From contig DAIPWT010000010.1 of the NCBI GenBank assembly GCA_036783645.1, positions 22,540-86,539 of the forward strand: a stretch of 64,000 nt of DNA, read 5' to 3'. Of the stretch, positions 8,209-16,735 are shown one piece after another (position 1 is the stretch's first letter; every line of letters begins with the position of its first letter). The position numbers were made by a program, and so were the translations under genes. The notes beneath the pieces were generated by a model. It was not told the DNA's origin and did no database searches. It saw only the letters and a list, made by a program, of their open reading frames with translations. The stretch comes from UBA4732 sp002404095 (GTDB lineage Bacteria; Planctomycetota; Planctomycetia; Gemmatales; Gemmataceae).

Positions 8209-10464
8209 TCACGCGCCCCGCCGCCATTCCACCAGCAACTTGCGCACCTCCGCCGATGTACGCCGGCATAACAAATCTGCACTCACCCCCGCAATTCTCG
8301 TCGGATTTACCGCGAATACCGCCTGCCGGATCGCCAGCCATTGGGTCACTGGTACGCTCAACGAATCCACGCCCAGCGCCGCCAGCGCGATCGACCCAAG
8401 GGGGTCGGCCGCCATCTCGCCGCACACCGACACCGGCCGATCCGCCGCCCGCGCCGCCGTGATCACGCCGTCCAGCACGCGCAACAGGCCGGGATGCAGC
8501 GGGTCCATCTGCGCGGCCGCCGCCGGATCGTCGCGGTCCAGACCCAGCGCCGACGCCGAAAGGTCGTTCGTGCCCAGCGCGAAGAAAGCGGTTCGCGGCG
8601 CCCAATCGCTTACCAGCGGCGCCGCCGCCGCCGTCTCGATCATCAGACCGAACGGCACGTCCGCCGCGAACTCCAATCCTTCGCTCGTCAGCTCGTCGCG
8701 CGCCGAGGCCGCCGTTTCCACCACGAAATCTACAATTTCACTCCGCGTTACCAGGGGAATCAGGATACGCGCCGGCCCTTGCGTAGCCGCGCGCAGGATA
8801 GCCCGCACCTGTTCGTGAAAAAGTTGGCGCAACGGCAGCGACTCCAGCACCAGCCGCCAATCATAGGACCGCGCCGCCGACGTACCGAGCCGGCCATACG
8901 CCGCCACCTTATCCGGCCGCAAGTCGAAGGTGCGGATCGTCACGGGCCGGCCGTCCATCCGGCGGAGCAGCTTGCGGTAAATGCTGACCTGCTCGTCCTC
9001 AGTCGGCAAGGTGCGCCGCGCCAGAAACAGGAATTCGCTACGGTACAGCCCCACGCCACCGGCGCCCATCGCCACGGCCGGCCCCGCCTCCGCGAGCAAA
9101 TTGAGGTTCACGTCCACGCGCGGCAGCCCGATCGGCGTCGGCACAGGCGGCGACGCCTTCGGCGCGGCGACGACGGCCGCGATGGTTTCCGAAGGGGCGT
9201 CAAGCGTCACTTCGCCCGTCGTGCCGTCCACGCGCAGCCGTCGGCCGGGGTGCAGCAGCCGCGAGAAGCCGACAACTTGGCCGACCATCGGCACGCCAAG
9301 GCTGCGCGCCAGGATGGCGGCGTGACTTTGCGGCCCGCCGTGTTCCACGACGACCGCCGCCAGTCGTTCCAGGTCGGCCGAGAACAGCTCCATCACGGAA
9401 GCCTCGCGCGACACCAATACTTGCCGCTCGCCGGCCCCGTCCGCCGTCTGACGAGGCCGCAGCCGCCATAAAACGCGGTAAAACACATCTTTTATATCGT
9501 AGACTCGTTCCTGGAAGAACGGCGTCGAGAGTTTTTGAAAAGCCGCCACGTATTTGTCGAGCGTGTCGAGCAGGGCGGCTTCCGCCGTGGCCCCGGCGTT
9601 GATATAGCCTTCGAGGTCGCGCTCGATGGAGCGGTCTTGCAGGATCATCAATTGGGCGTGCAGGATGGCGCCGTGGTCTTCGCCAACCAACTCCGAGATG
9701 CGCTGGCTGAGGCGGACGATCTCCTCGCGGGCTTCCTCCAGCGCCGCGTTCAAGCGGCGCCGTTCGTTTTCCGGGTCGGCGCTCTTGCGCGGCACGGTCT
9801 GGCGCCATTCGTCGAAGTCCCCTGCAATATAGGCGTCGCCGACTCCGACGCCGGGGCTGAGGGCCGTCCCACGCAGGATTGAGGTTGCATCCTCTTCGGC
9901 CGGCGGCGGCGGCGCGGAGGGCGGTTCATTGGCGGCGGCGGAGGCCAACTCGAGTAGGTGGGCGTCGCCGACGAGCGAGGCGACCTGGGCGGCCACCGTG
10001 ACCAACATGCGGATTTCGTTCTGGGTAAAAGTACGCGGCTCCATGGTCTGCACCACGAGCACGCCTTGCAATTCGCCGCCCTCGACGAGCGGTACGCCGA
10101 GAAAGGAGTGGTAGGGGTCTTCGCCGGCCTCGGGGAAGTATTTGAAGCGAGGGTGGCTAAAAGCGTCGGGGACCATGACTGGCGCCATCTTCTCCGCGGT
10201 CAGCCCGGTGAGTCCTTCGTCGATGCGCATGCGCACCCGGCCAACGCTTTCGCTTTTGAGGCCGACGGTGGCGCTGAGGACGAGTTCGCCTTTTTCCGCG
10301 TTGAGGACGTACACGGAACAGACGGCGGTTTTGAATCGGCCCTGGATGAGGCGGACGGTGTTGAACAGGGTTTCGCTGGGGTCGTGGCTGTGCGCCACCA
10401 ACATGCTGATCTCTTCGAGCGTCAGCAGCAGCGAACTTTCGTAACTGGCGCCGGCCTGGGTCAT
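8209..10464 (-). CDS. ptsP: phosphoenolpyruvate-protein phosphotransferase (enzyme I) with N-terminal GAF domain
   Basis: The 751-residue protein is an enzyme-I family phosphotransferase that passes phosphate from PEP to an HPr-type carrier. Residues about 10-170 form a GAF sensor domain (VYVLNAEKGELVLSATVGL, DPYHSFLGVPLVEG). The linker has a Pro/Ala-rich stretch. The swivelling domain carries GGPQSHAAILARSLG with phospho-acceptor H381. The PEP-binding TIM barrel has GLYRSEFLFL near 472, FFALGTNDLS near 627 and VCGEMAAD with catalytic C681. A TTG lies 12 bases upstream, but GGAGG is too close to it, so the ATG at 10464 is preferred. No HPr or enzyme II gene is in the window, so the partner is unknown. 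The GAF architecture is that of nitrogen-type PtsP. Confidence 0.88.
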   Translation of the reverse strand: MTQAGASYESSLLLTLEEISMLVAHSHDPSETLFNTVRLIQGRFKTAVCSVYVLNAEKGELVLSATVGLKSESVGRVRMRIDEGLTGLTAEKMAPVMVPDAFSHPRFKYFPEAGEDPYHSFLGVPLVEGGELQGVLVVQTMEPRTFTQNEIRMLVTVAAQVASLVGDAHLLELASAAANEPPSAPPPPAEEDATSILRGTALSPGVGVGDAYIAGDFDEWRQTVPRKSADPENERRRLNAALEEAREEIVRLSQRISELVGEDHGAILHAQLMILQDRSIERDLEGYINAGATAEAALLDTLDKYVAAFQKLSTPFFQERVYDIKDVFYRVLWRLRPRQTADGAGERQVLVSREASVMELFSADLERLAAVVVEHGGPQSHAAILARSLGVPMVGQVVGFSRLLHPGRRLRVDGTTGEVTLDAPSETIAAVVAAPKASPPVPTPIGLPRVDVNLNLLAEAGPAVAMGAGGVGLYRSEFLFLARRTLPTEDEQVSIYRKLLRRMDGRPVTIRTFDLRPDKVAAYGRLGTSAARSYDWRLVLESLPLRQLFHEQVRAILRAATQGPARILIPLVTRSEIVDFVVETAASARDELTSEGLEFAADVPFGLMIETAAAAPLVSDWAPRTAFFALGTNDLSASALGLDRDDPAAAAQMDPLHPGLLRVLDGVITAARAADRPVSVCGEMAADPLGSIALAALGVDSLSVPVTQWLAIRQAVFAVNPTRIAGVSADLLCRRTSAEVRKLLVEWRRGA

Positions 10465-10545
10465 GGTTTCTAGCAAGCCTCCTGCTGCTAGGATTATGAA
10501 TCTGGTCGTCGTCCGGCGACCAAAAGGCGGCGCGTGTCTTAATTT

Positions 10546-10611
10546 GTCCTATAAGTCTTATCAGTCCTATAAGTCTTATGGGACTGATAAGACTTATAGG
10601 ACTTATAGGAC
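10546..10611. repeat. palindrome built of 9-bp TATAAGTCT units
   Basis: This roughly 66-bp dyad upstream of ptsP is made of repeated CCTATAAGTCTTAT-type blocks and their inverted copies. It belongs to the same family as 2571-2634, 20733-20762 and 59294-59331. Confidence 0.8.
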
Positions 10612-10633
10612 GCTATCTTAAACTTGGGTTTTG

Positions 10634-11011
10634 TCATTCCGCGTAGTAGGCGACGATGGCGCTGATGCGGTTGACGGCTTTGCGTTGGCTGACGTTGTAA
10701 TTGCTGGAGATGTCCGCGGCCGCGGCTTGAACGGCCTGATGTTCGATGATTTCCAGAGGTATGCCCTGTTCGGCGGCCTCGACGCGCAGGCCGGGGGAGC
10801 TTAACACGAGGACCGCCCCATGGACGGCGACGGCCGCTTCCAATTCCGGCACCCCCTGATTGGCCAACCAGGTGTATTGCTGCTGAAGAAGGGTTTCAAA
10901 TCGGCGCGAGAACTGGTCGTCGTCCAGTTCACCCGAACGGTAACGCCGCAGCTGGCGGTTGAGCCGCTGGGCCAGACGGGGCAGGACAATGTCCATCAGC
11001 TCTCTGCTCAT
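10634..11011 (-). CDS. conserved hypothetical protein, 125 aa
   Basis: I do not recognise a named family. The 125-residue protein has no signal peptide or membrane segment. It looks largely helical: an Arg/Leu-rich N-terminal stretch (LPRLAQRLNRQLRRYRSGEL), then DDDQFSRRFETLLQQQY, and a C-terminal region QRKAVNRISAIVAYYAE. It starts at an ATG with an upstream GAGGGG and lies 170 bp upstream of ptsP on the same strand, so the two may be cotranscribed, although the intervening palindrome separates them. Codon use matches its neighbours, so it is very likely a real gene. A cytoplasmic role is the only inference possible. Confidence 0.7.
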   Translation of the reverse strand: MSRELMDIVLPRLAQRLNRQLRRYRSGELDDDQFSRRFETLLQQQYTWLANQGVPELEAAVAVHGAVLVLSSPGLRVEAAEQGIPLEIIEHQAVQAAAADISSNYNVSQRKAVNRISAIVAYYAE

Positions 11012-11030
11012 GGCAACCCCTCAGAGATGC

Positions 11031-11057
11031 GGCGAGCCGCCGGGTTTATCCCGGCGG
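11031..11057. repeat. half-copy of the GGCGAGCCGCCGGGTTTATC palindrome family
   Basis: The arm GGCGAGCCGCCGGGTTTATC...CCGGCGG matches one side of the full elements at 26705, 35446 and 61508; the second arm is missing or decayed here. Confidence 0.75.
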
Positions 11058-11261
11058 AAGGGCGTCCTGCCGGCGTCCCCACGGCGAGTGGCGGAGCGAT
11101 TTCCCTTCCCTGATTGTAGGGCGTAGCAAGGCCATAGGCAAAATCCTTTTCCCGTTAACAAGCGCCGACGGCCGGAAAATGCGCGAACGCGCCGTAGGCA
11201 ACGATCCTTCCAGCCCCTTCCCCTTGCAATACGCCGTCACGCGCCCTAAAAAACAAGTTCG

Positions 11262-11386
11262 CCCTCGTTCCCACGCTCTGCGTGGGAACGCGCGTCGGGA
11301 CGCTCTGCGTCCCGTCCCCTGTGGACACTAGGCGCGACGCAGAGCGTCGCGTCCTTGCGTTCCCACGCAGAGCGTGGGAACGAGGG
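11262..11386. repeat. 125-bp palindrome with arms CCCTCGTTCCCACGCTCTGC
   Basis: The arms CCCTCGTTCCCACGCTCTGC and their inverted copy enclose a GGGACGCTCTGCGTCCC hairpin and a GCGACGCAGAGCGTCGC hairpin. It lies about 50 bp upstream of the ABC ATPase start. The reading frame of the ATPase extends back through it, but this is not likely to be translated. Confidence 0.85.
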
Positions 11387-11434
11387 TGGCTTTTTTTGCC
11401 TCGCCATAAGGCCGCAGCCGGGTTGACACGAACC

Positions 11435-12466
11435 ATGATCCACGTCGAACGACTGACCAAATACTTCGGCAACGTCCTGGCCGTCAGCAACGTCAGTTTC
11501 CAGGTCGAAAAGAACGAGATCGTCGGCCTGCTCGGCAACAACGGCGCCGGCAAGACCACGATCATGCGCATCCTCACCACCTATTTGCCGGCGTCCAGCG
11601 GCGTCGTCAAGGTGGATGGATTTGACGTGATGAAAGACTCGCTGGAAGTCCGCAAACGCATCGGCTACCTGCCGGAGAGTATTCCGCTCTATGGCGAAAT
11701 GCGCGTCGATGAATATCTCGATTACCGGGCCAAGATTAAGGGCGTCGAGCGCCACCGTCGGCCGGGGCGCGTCGCCTACTGCATCGACCGCTGCCGGTTG
11801 GAGGGCGTGCGCCGCGCCTTGCTCGGTACGCTGTCGAAGGGCTTCCGCCAGCGCGTCGGTTTGGCCGACACTCTGATCGCTGATCCGCCCCTGCTGATCC
11901 TCGATGAGCCGACCGACGGCCTTGACCCCGGCCAAAAGCAGGAAACGCTCGGTATGTTGCGCGAGCTGGGTCAGAATCACACCATCATGCTGTCGTCCCA
12001 CTTGCTGACCGAGGTGGAGACGATCGCCCAACGCGTCATCATCCTTCGCCGTGGACACTTGGGTTTAGCGAAAAAACTTTCCGAGTTGGAAGCCGACGCG
12101 GTGATCGTATTGGAAGTACGCGGGCCGGCCGATCAGGTGTTGCACGCTCTTCGCGGCGTGGACGGCGTGACCGAGGCGACGAGTCGCAATCTCGGCGACG
12201 GGCTGAACGCTTACGAAGTGCGTACCCGGCATTCGGCGGACTTGCGCGAACAGATTTTCCGTGTGGTGGCGAACAATAACTGGGCCGTACGCCGGCTCGA
12301 CCTGCGGCGCCGTGGGCTTCAGGACCGCTGGAACGAGATCAACAATCAGGACGACGCCGCGCTGCAAACGTCGGTCGCGCCCGTGCCGGCCGTGGGCGCC
12401 GGCTCGGTGAACCCAAAGGGGCAATCCATAGTGGGCGACTCGCTCCGCGAGTCGCTTGGGCCTTAA
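11435..12466 (+). CDS. ABC transporter ATP-binding protein (GldA-like)
   Basis: The 343-residue protein is the ATPase of an ABC-2 exporter and acts with the membrane protein encoded next. It has Walker A GNNGAGKTT at 34-42, a signature in the variant form LSKGF at 133-137, Walker B LLILDEP at 153-159 with the D-loop DGLD, and switch histidine H189 in SSH. After about 230 there is a regulatory domain of the type found in gliding/exporter ATPases. The ATG at 11435 begins exactly at the conserved IHVERLTKYFG; a longer frame upstream runs through a palindrome and is discarded. The last 18 or so residues (NPKGQSIVGDSLRESLGP) are encoded inside the palindrome at 12428-12524, so the C-terminus has probably been extended by the repeat. 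First gene of a four-gene operon. Confidence 0.9.
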   Translation: MIHVERLTKYFGNVLAVSNVSFQVEKNEIVGLLGNNGAGKTTIMRILTTYLPASSGVVKVDGFDVMKDSLEVRKRIGYLPESIPLYGEMRVDEYLDYRAKIKGVERHRRPGRVAYCIDRCRLEGVRRALLGTLSKGFRQRVGLADTLIADPPLLILDEPTDGLDPGQKQETLGMLRELGQNHTIMLSSHLLTEVETIAQRVIILRRGHLGLAKKLSELEADAVIVLEVRGPADQVLHALRGVDGVTEATSRNLGDGLNAYEVRTRHSADLREQIFRVVANNNWAVRRLDLRRRGLQDRWNEINNQDDAALQTSVAPVPAVGAGSVNPKGQSIVGDSLRESLGP

Positions 12467-12524
12467 TCCCGCGCCGCCGGGAACGGTGCGGCCCATGCCG
12501 CTCGCGGAGCGAGCGGCCCACCAT
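12428..12524. repeat. 97-bp imperfect palindrome overlapping the 3' end of the ABC ATPase gene
   Basis: GTGGGCGACTCGCTCCGCGA and the inverted CTCGCGGAGCGAGCGGCCCA form outer arms, each with its own hairpin. The ATPase stop codon (12464-12466) lies inside. Confidence 0.75.
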
Positions 12525-12542
12525 AAAAACGGAAAACATTCA

Positions 12543-14336
12543 ATGTCCAAAACGCTAGCGGATAAAACGGACCAATCCATCACCAATACGACCCTCCTTA
12601 GCGGAGGGGCGGGGCCGTCCGCGCGGGTGGATGACGAACCGACGTTCGCACGAGTCTGTGCCCTTGTCGGCGCTTTTTGCACGGTCGTCGGCGGCGTCGC
12701 CCTCTATATGGGCGTTTTCACCATCAAGACGCTGCCGTTCCCCTTCACCGTCGGCTGGGCCAGCCTCATTTTGCACTTCGGCGTCCTCTGCTTGCTCTTC
12801 CACGCCGCGTACGACCGCAACATCGAGTTCCGCCGCGTTTATCAGTGTTTGGGCGTCCTCTGCTTGGTCGTCGGCGTGATACTCAGCCTTGTACCCTACG
12901 GGACCGGAAACCGGCCGGGACAAGTCGGCGACCTACTCGGCCCCGGTTTCCTCTTCCTGACCGTGGCGCTGCTTCTGCTGCTGTTCACCCTGCGCAATGA
13001 AACCGTGGAACTCGTCCGCAACTACCTTGAATTGACGCTACTGGCGGCGGGGGCGGTGTTGGCAGTGATGGGTCTATTCGGCGGCAGCCTGTCCGTCCAG
13101 TTCTTCGCCCCCGTCGGTCTGGTACTGGCGCTGGTCGGTCTGGTTTACCTCGTCGCCTTCGTCGGCCTGCGCGGTTCCAGCGACGACTTCGCCTATCGCA
13201 CGGGGCTGGTCGTCGGGGCCGTCGGCCTAATCGTCTTCTTCACGGCCTTGTGGCGTTCGTCGCCCAGCTTCCGCCCGCTGGAAATCCTCATCCTCCTGGC
13301 GCTGGCGGTGGAAATCGGTACGCGGTTGCTGGTCAATTCGGGCCATTTCACGCCGGAATCGCCCTTGTTTGGCTTACCGCTGCCGCGACTGCGAAGTCTG
13401 ACGTGGCTGGCCTTCATCCCGCTTTTCCTGATCGGCCTGTGGGTGATTTACGGCAGCGGTTGGTTGCGCGGGCCAAACGATCGCGTCTGGGAGGATTACC
13501 TGATCCCGCATGGCGTGCTGATGATGGGCCTGGGACTGATCTACTTTTGCTCGGCCTACCTCATCTGCTCCGACCAGGTATGGGTGGTGATGACGCGGCG
13601 GGAATTGGCGTCCTACTTCTTTTCGCCGATCGCCTATTTCGCCCTGTTCGTGTCCAGCATTTTCGCGGCCGTATCGTTCTTTTTGTTTTCCCTGCCGCTG
13701 TTGCCGACCGATCAGTTCGCCGGCGTGATGGAGCCGATTGTCAAAAACCTGTTCGTCTCCAACCTGCCGGCGATTATTGTCACCATCTGCGTCGTGCCGG
13801 CTTTGACGATGCGGCTGTTGAGCGAAGAAAAGCGCTCGGGAACGCTTGAAGTGCTGCTCACCAGTCCCATCGACGACTTCGCCGTCGTGTTCAGTAAATT
13901 CCTGTCGGCGCTGCTGACGTTCCTTGTCATCTGGGCGCCGTTCGCCGTTTATCTGCTTTCGCTGCGCATCGCGGCCGGCAAGGACTTCGACTATCGGCCG
14001 CTGCTCAGCTTCCTGATCGCGCTGATTATCACTGGGGCGAACTTCGTGGGCATGGGTCTGTTCTTTTCCAGCCTGTCCCGGAGTCAGATCGTCGGTTTCC
14101 TATTAGCGTTCGTCGGAATGCTCGTGCTGACGTTCCTCGTCGTCTTTGAGTATGAAGGCCGGGCCGCCAAAAACGCTTTCTGGGAGCCGGTCCTGCACCA
14201 TTTGAGCTATTACGACGCCTGGAACTCCGCCATCGAAGGCAAGCTACAACCCAAGCTGTTAATCTTCCCCGCGACGATGACGGCGATGTGGCTGTTTTTG
14301 ACCGTTAAAGTGCTGGAAGTGCGGAAATGGAGCTGA
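12543..14336 (+). CDS. ABC-2 type transporter permease (GldF-like) with long N-terminal membrane region
   Basis: The 597-residue protein is an inner-membrane permease. About ten hydrophobic segments fill residues 40-360 (for example LLGPGFLFLTVALLLLLF, GLVLALVGLVYLVAF). They precede a classic ABC-2 domain from about 365, with six more segments. The ABC-2 part has the typical MRLLSEEKRSGTLEVLLTSP loop (about 421-440), where the ATPase coupling helix lies. The N-terminal half is an extension compared with ordinary GldF proteins of about 240 residues. The ATG at 12543 is used; a longer frame begins in the upstream palindrome. The gene follows the ATPase by 76 bp and precedes the GldG-like gene by about 107 bp, the usual order of this exporter type. 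Substrate unknown. Confidence 0.87.
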   Translation: MSKTLADKTDQSITNTTLLSGGAGPSARVDDEPTFARVCALVGAFCTVVGGVALYMGVFTIKTLPFPFTVGWASLILHFGVLCLLFHAAYDRNIEFRRVYQCLGVLCLVVGVILSLVPYGTGNRPGQVGDLLGPGFLFLTVALLLLLFTLRNETVELVRNYLELTLLAAGAVLAVMGLFGGSLSVQFFAPVGLVLALVGLVYLVAFVGLRGSSDDFAYRTGLVVGAVGLIVFFTALWRSSPSFRPLEILILLALAVEIGTRLLVNSGHFTPESPLFGLPLPRLRSLTWLAFIPLFLIGLWVIYGSGWLRGPNDRVWEDYLIPHGVLMMGLGLIYFCSAYLICSDQVWVVMTRRELASYFFSPIAYFALFVSSIFAAVSFFLFSLPLLPTDQFAGVMEPIVKNLFVSNLPAIIVTICVVPALTMRLLSEEKRSGTLEVLLTSPIDDFAVVFSKFLSALLTFLVIWAPFAVYLLSLRIAAGKDFDYRPLLSFLIALIITGANFVGMGLFFSSLSRSQIVGFLLAFVGMLVLTFLVVFEYEGRAAKNAFWEPVLHHLSYYDAWNSAIEGKLQPKLLIFPATMTAMWLFLTVKVLEVRKWS

Positions 14337-14340
14337 ATTG

Positions 14341-14403
14341 GGTTAGCCGCGACCCGAAGGGGAGCGCGTGGGAGACGCGCTCCGCTTCGCGTCGCGGCTA
14401 ACC
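14341..14403. repeat. palindrome, family GGTTAGCCGCGACCCGAAGG
   Basis: A 63-bp inverted repeat between the permease and GldG-like genes; same family as 4881, 22203, 52669 and 58132, with a few mismatches. Confidence 0.88.
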
Positions 14404-14443
14404 AACTGGTTCCACGGATTAGCGTCTGACGAGGTAGAGAATC

Positions 14444-16630
14444 ATGTCGAGTTCCCAAGAACAACCGCCGAACGCCGCGCCGTCCCGACCCAGCGCGCTG
14501 GCGGAATTGGCGAAGCATCATAAAGAGACCGGCTACGTCCTTATTGGGCTGGCCGTGCTATGGGCAGTTCTACCCATTTACCTGCTGGTCAAGGAAGCAT
14601 GGCTTCCAAAAGGCAGTTGGGCCAACGCGCTAGGGCCGGTATTCTTCTGGGCCGTGGCGGGTTCGCTCATCACCGGAGTCATCGGCGCGGCCGCCGTCCT
14701 CGCCACTCCAGGACGCAAACTTGGCGAAGTGGAAATCATCCGTCTGCTGCTTCTCGTTCTCGGCGGCGCCGTGGGCATTATTACGGCGCTGTTGGGCCTG
14801 GCCCTGCCGTTCACCCACGCGTACGCCCCGATCTTCCTGGGCGGCGTGGAGGAATGGCGGAAGCAGCCGGTTCGTCTCTATATCGTGGCGATGGCGCTGG
14901 TGGGCGGCCTGGGATTGACCTTCCTCAGCCTTCAATTGTCGCGCGGCGTGGAACGCGAAAGCGCGCTCATGCGCCGGCTGCTCTACGGCTTCAACGCCGT
15001 TTTCACGACCCTGCTTCTCGGCGCCGTGCTGCTGCTCGTCAACCTTCTGCCCTACGTTCCTAAGTTGAGCCGTTATGACTTTGTTACGCCGATTTTCGCC
15101 GGAACCTACGATTGGACGCAGTCGCGCCTTTATAGCCTAAGCGACCGCTCCCGCGCGACCCTGGCCGACCTCAAGGCGCCGTTGAAGATCTACGTCTTTT
15201 TGAATGCGGGCGGGTCCACAAGCGAACAGGTCGAGACGCTTCTGGAGAACTGTCGCGGCGTCACTCCGCAAATCAGTTGGGAGACGCTCAGCACCCTGGA
15301 CCAGACGCGCATCCAGGAGTTGGGGCGAGAATATAAGGCAAAAATCACGGAAGAGGTCATGGATTTCAGGGGGCCTCAACTTAGGTTGCGTGAAGGGATG
15401 TTGGTCGTCTATGGCGACCCGTCTAAGGAGCAGACCGCCTTTGTTCCCAGAACCTCCTTAGTCAAGGAGGATCCCAGCCCGGACGGCGGCGGCGGTCAGG
15501 AAGTCTTTCACGGCGAGGGCGTATTGTTGAAGACCATTCGCTCTCTGACCGAGGGCAAGCAGGTGGTCTACTTCACCCAAGGCGACGGCGAACTGGATTT
15601 CAACGACAACAAGGGAGATTCCATCGAAGGGGTGGGTCTGCTGCTCACCGTCCTGAAGCAGCACGAAATCTACGACCTCAAAGAGTGGAAATTCACCAAG
15701 GAGACGCCCAAGGTTCCCGACGACGCCGAAGTGGTGGTGGCGGCGCGGCCCGAGAAACTGAAACCGGACGCCCTCAAGGCGATCTACGAATACATGGGCT
15801 ACACCTATGACGAGGCGAATTCGGGTTTGACCGAGATTCCCAAGGGCCGCCACGGCAGGCTGTTCGTGCTGACAGGCGTGTCGCTTGAGAACAATCAGAT
15901 GGTGCGTTCCGGCCTCGAACCTCTCTTGGGCAAGTTCGGCGTCCAGGTCGGCGACGACCATGTACTGACGTTGCAGAACCCGAACCGGCCGACCCTAATC
16001 CAGGTGGAAACGAGTCGGAAAAGCGCCAACCCTGTGGCCAAGGCATTGGGCGCGCCGAACAGAGAACTTTTCGTCTTTGAAGACGTGCGCACGGTCAAGG
16101 CCTTGCCCGGCGGCGGCGCGGTCAAAGCGGAGGAGCTTCTCGTCACGGCAAGCAATCCGGTGTGGGTGCAAACCGATCTGACCGAAAAGCCGTCCGTGGC
16201 AGCGGCGGCGAAGGCGAAGGACGCGAACGCCCGCTTCAGCGACGAGCCGATTATCGTGGCCGTCGCCGTATCGGAGACCGGCCCGGCTCCCGGAATGCCG
16301 AACGATCCCATTCACAGTCGGGCGGGAGGCGAGGCCCACCCGCGTTTGATCGTCGTCGGCAACGCGGACTGGATTTCCAACCTTGGCTTGGTCAGCGGTC
16401 GCGACGGCAAAATGAAGTACGATCTGTTTACCAGCTGTCTCTCCTGGTTACGCGGGGAGCCGGACATTGGCGCCAGCGCGGTCAACTTAGACGAGGACAA
16501 GGTGCGCCCACGATTCACGCTGAGTCTGTCGCCCGATGTCAGCTACAACATGTGGCTCCTTCCGTTGGGGCACATGATTTTAGCCGTGATCGCCGCTGGC
16601 TGTGGCGTCTGGCTGGTACGGCGCCGGTGA
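14444..16630 (+). CDS. GldG-family ABC transporter accessory protein
   Basis: The 728-residue membrane-anchored protein belongs to the ABC_transp_aux/GldG group that accompanies GldA/GldF-type exporters. About five membrane segments lie in residues 25-205. They are followed by the conserved entry YDWTQSRLYSLSDRSRATLADL near 223-244 and a large extracytoplasmic domain (about 240-700) containing VYFTQGDGELDFND and a C-terminal RLIVVGNADWISN motif. One last segment (MWLLPLGHMILAVIAAGCGV) and a positive RRR tail anchor the end. The ATG at 14444 follows GAGGTAGAGAATC. The role is known only by association: it probably holds or regulates the exporter. The order ATPase, permease, GldG, DUF4340 is often conserved. 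Confidence 0.88.
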   Translation: MSSSQEQPPNAAPSRPSALAELAKHHKETGYVLIGLAVLWAVLPIYLLVKEAWLPKGSWANALGPVFFWAVAGSLITGVIGAAAVLATPGRKLGEVEIIRLLLLVLGGAVGIITALLGLALPFTHAYAPIFLGGVEEWRKQPVRLYIVAMALVGGLGLTFLSLQLSRGVERESALMRRLLYGFNAVFTTLLLGAVLLLVNLLPYVPKLSRYDFVTPIFAGTYDWTQSRLYSLSDRSRATLADLKAPLKIYVFLNAGGSTSEQVETLLENCRGVTPQISWETLSTLDQTRIQELGREYKAKITEEVMDFRGPQLRLREGMLVVYGDPSKEQTAFVPRTSLVKEDPSPDGGGGQEVFHGEGVLLKTIRSLTEGKQVVYFTQGDGELDFNDNKGDSIEGVGLLLTVLKQHEIYDLKEWKFTKETPKVPDDAEVVVAARPEKLKPDALKAIYEYMGYTYDEANSGLTEIPKGRHGRLFVLTGVSLENNQMVRSGLEPLLGKFGVQVGDDHVLTLQNPNRPTLIQVETSRKSANPVAKALGAPNRELFVFEDVRTVKALPGGGAVKAEELLVTASNPVWVQTDLTEKPSVAAAAKAKDANARFSDEPIIVAVAVSETGPAPGMPNDPIHSRAGGEAHPRLIVVGNADWISNLGLVSGRDGKMKYDLFTSCLSWLRGEPDIGASAVNLDEDKVRPRFTLSLSPDVSYNMWLLPLGHMILAVIAAGCGVWLVRRR

Positions 16631-16643
16631 GAAGCGATTTCTT

Positions 16644-16704
16644 ACAAGCCCCGAGCGCAAGCGAGGGGTTTTGACGAAACCCCTCGCTCGCGCTCGGGGC
16701 TTGT
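16644..16704. repeat. 61-bp palindrome ACAAGCCCCGAGCGC...
   Basis: Long GC-rich inverted repeat (arms ACAAGCCCCGAGCGC and the inverse, centre GAGGGGTTTTGACGAAACCCCTC) between the GldG-like and DUF4340 genes. It could form a strong RNA hairpin inside the operon. No good T-tract follows, so terminator function is doubtful. Confidence 0.8.
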
Positions 16705-16735
16705 GATTTTGCTTTGTCGAAAAGGCCAATACGCG

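Larger units (their letters stand above)
11012..11434. other. divergent intergenic region, 423 bp
   Basis: No gene is visible. It separates the 125-aa protein (-) from the ABC operon (+) and must hold promoters for both, but I could not place convincing boxes. It contains a half-palindrome at 11031-11057 and a 125-bp palindrome at 11262-11386. Confidence 0.6.

Noticed and set aside
8341..9471. Long open frame antisense to ptsP
   Set aside because: The product is dominated by Arg/His repeats typical of a shadow frame, while the other strand encodes enzyme I.
11282..11434. N-terminal extension of the ABC ATPase by 51 residues
   Set aside because: The extension is read from a palindromic repeat; the conserved domain starts at the ATG at 11435.
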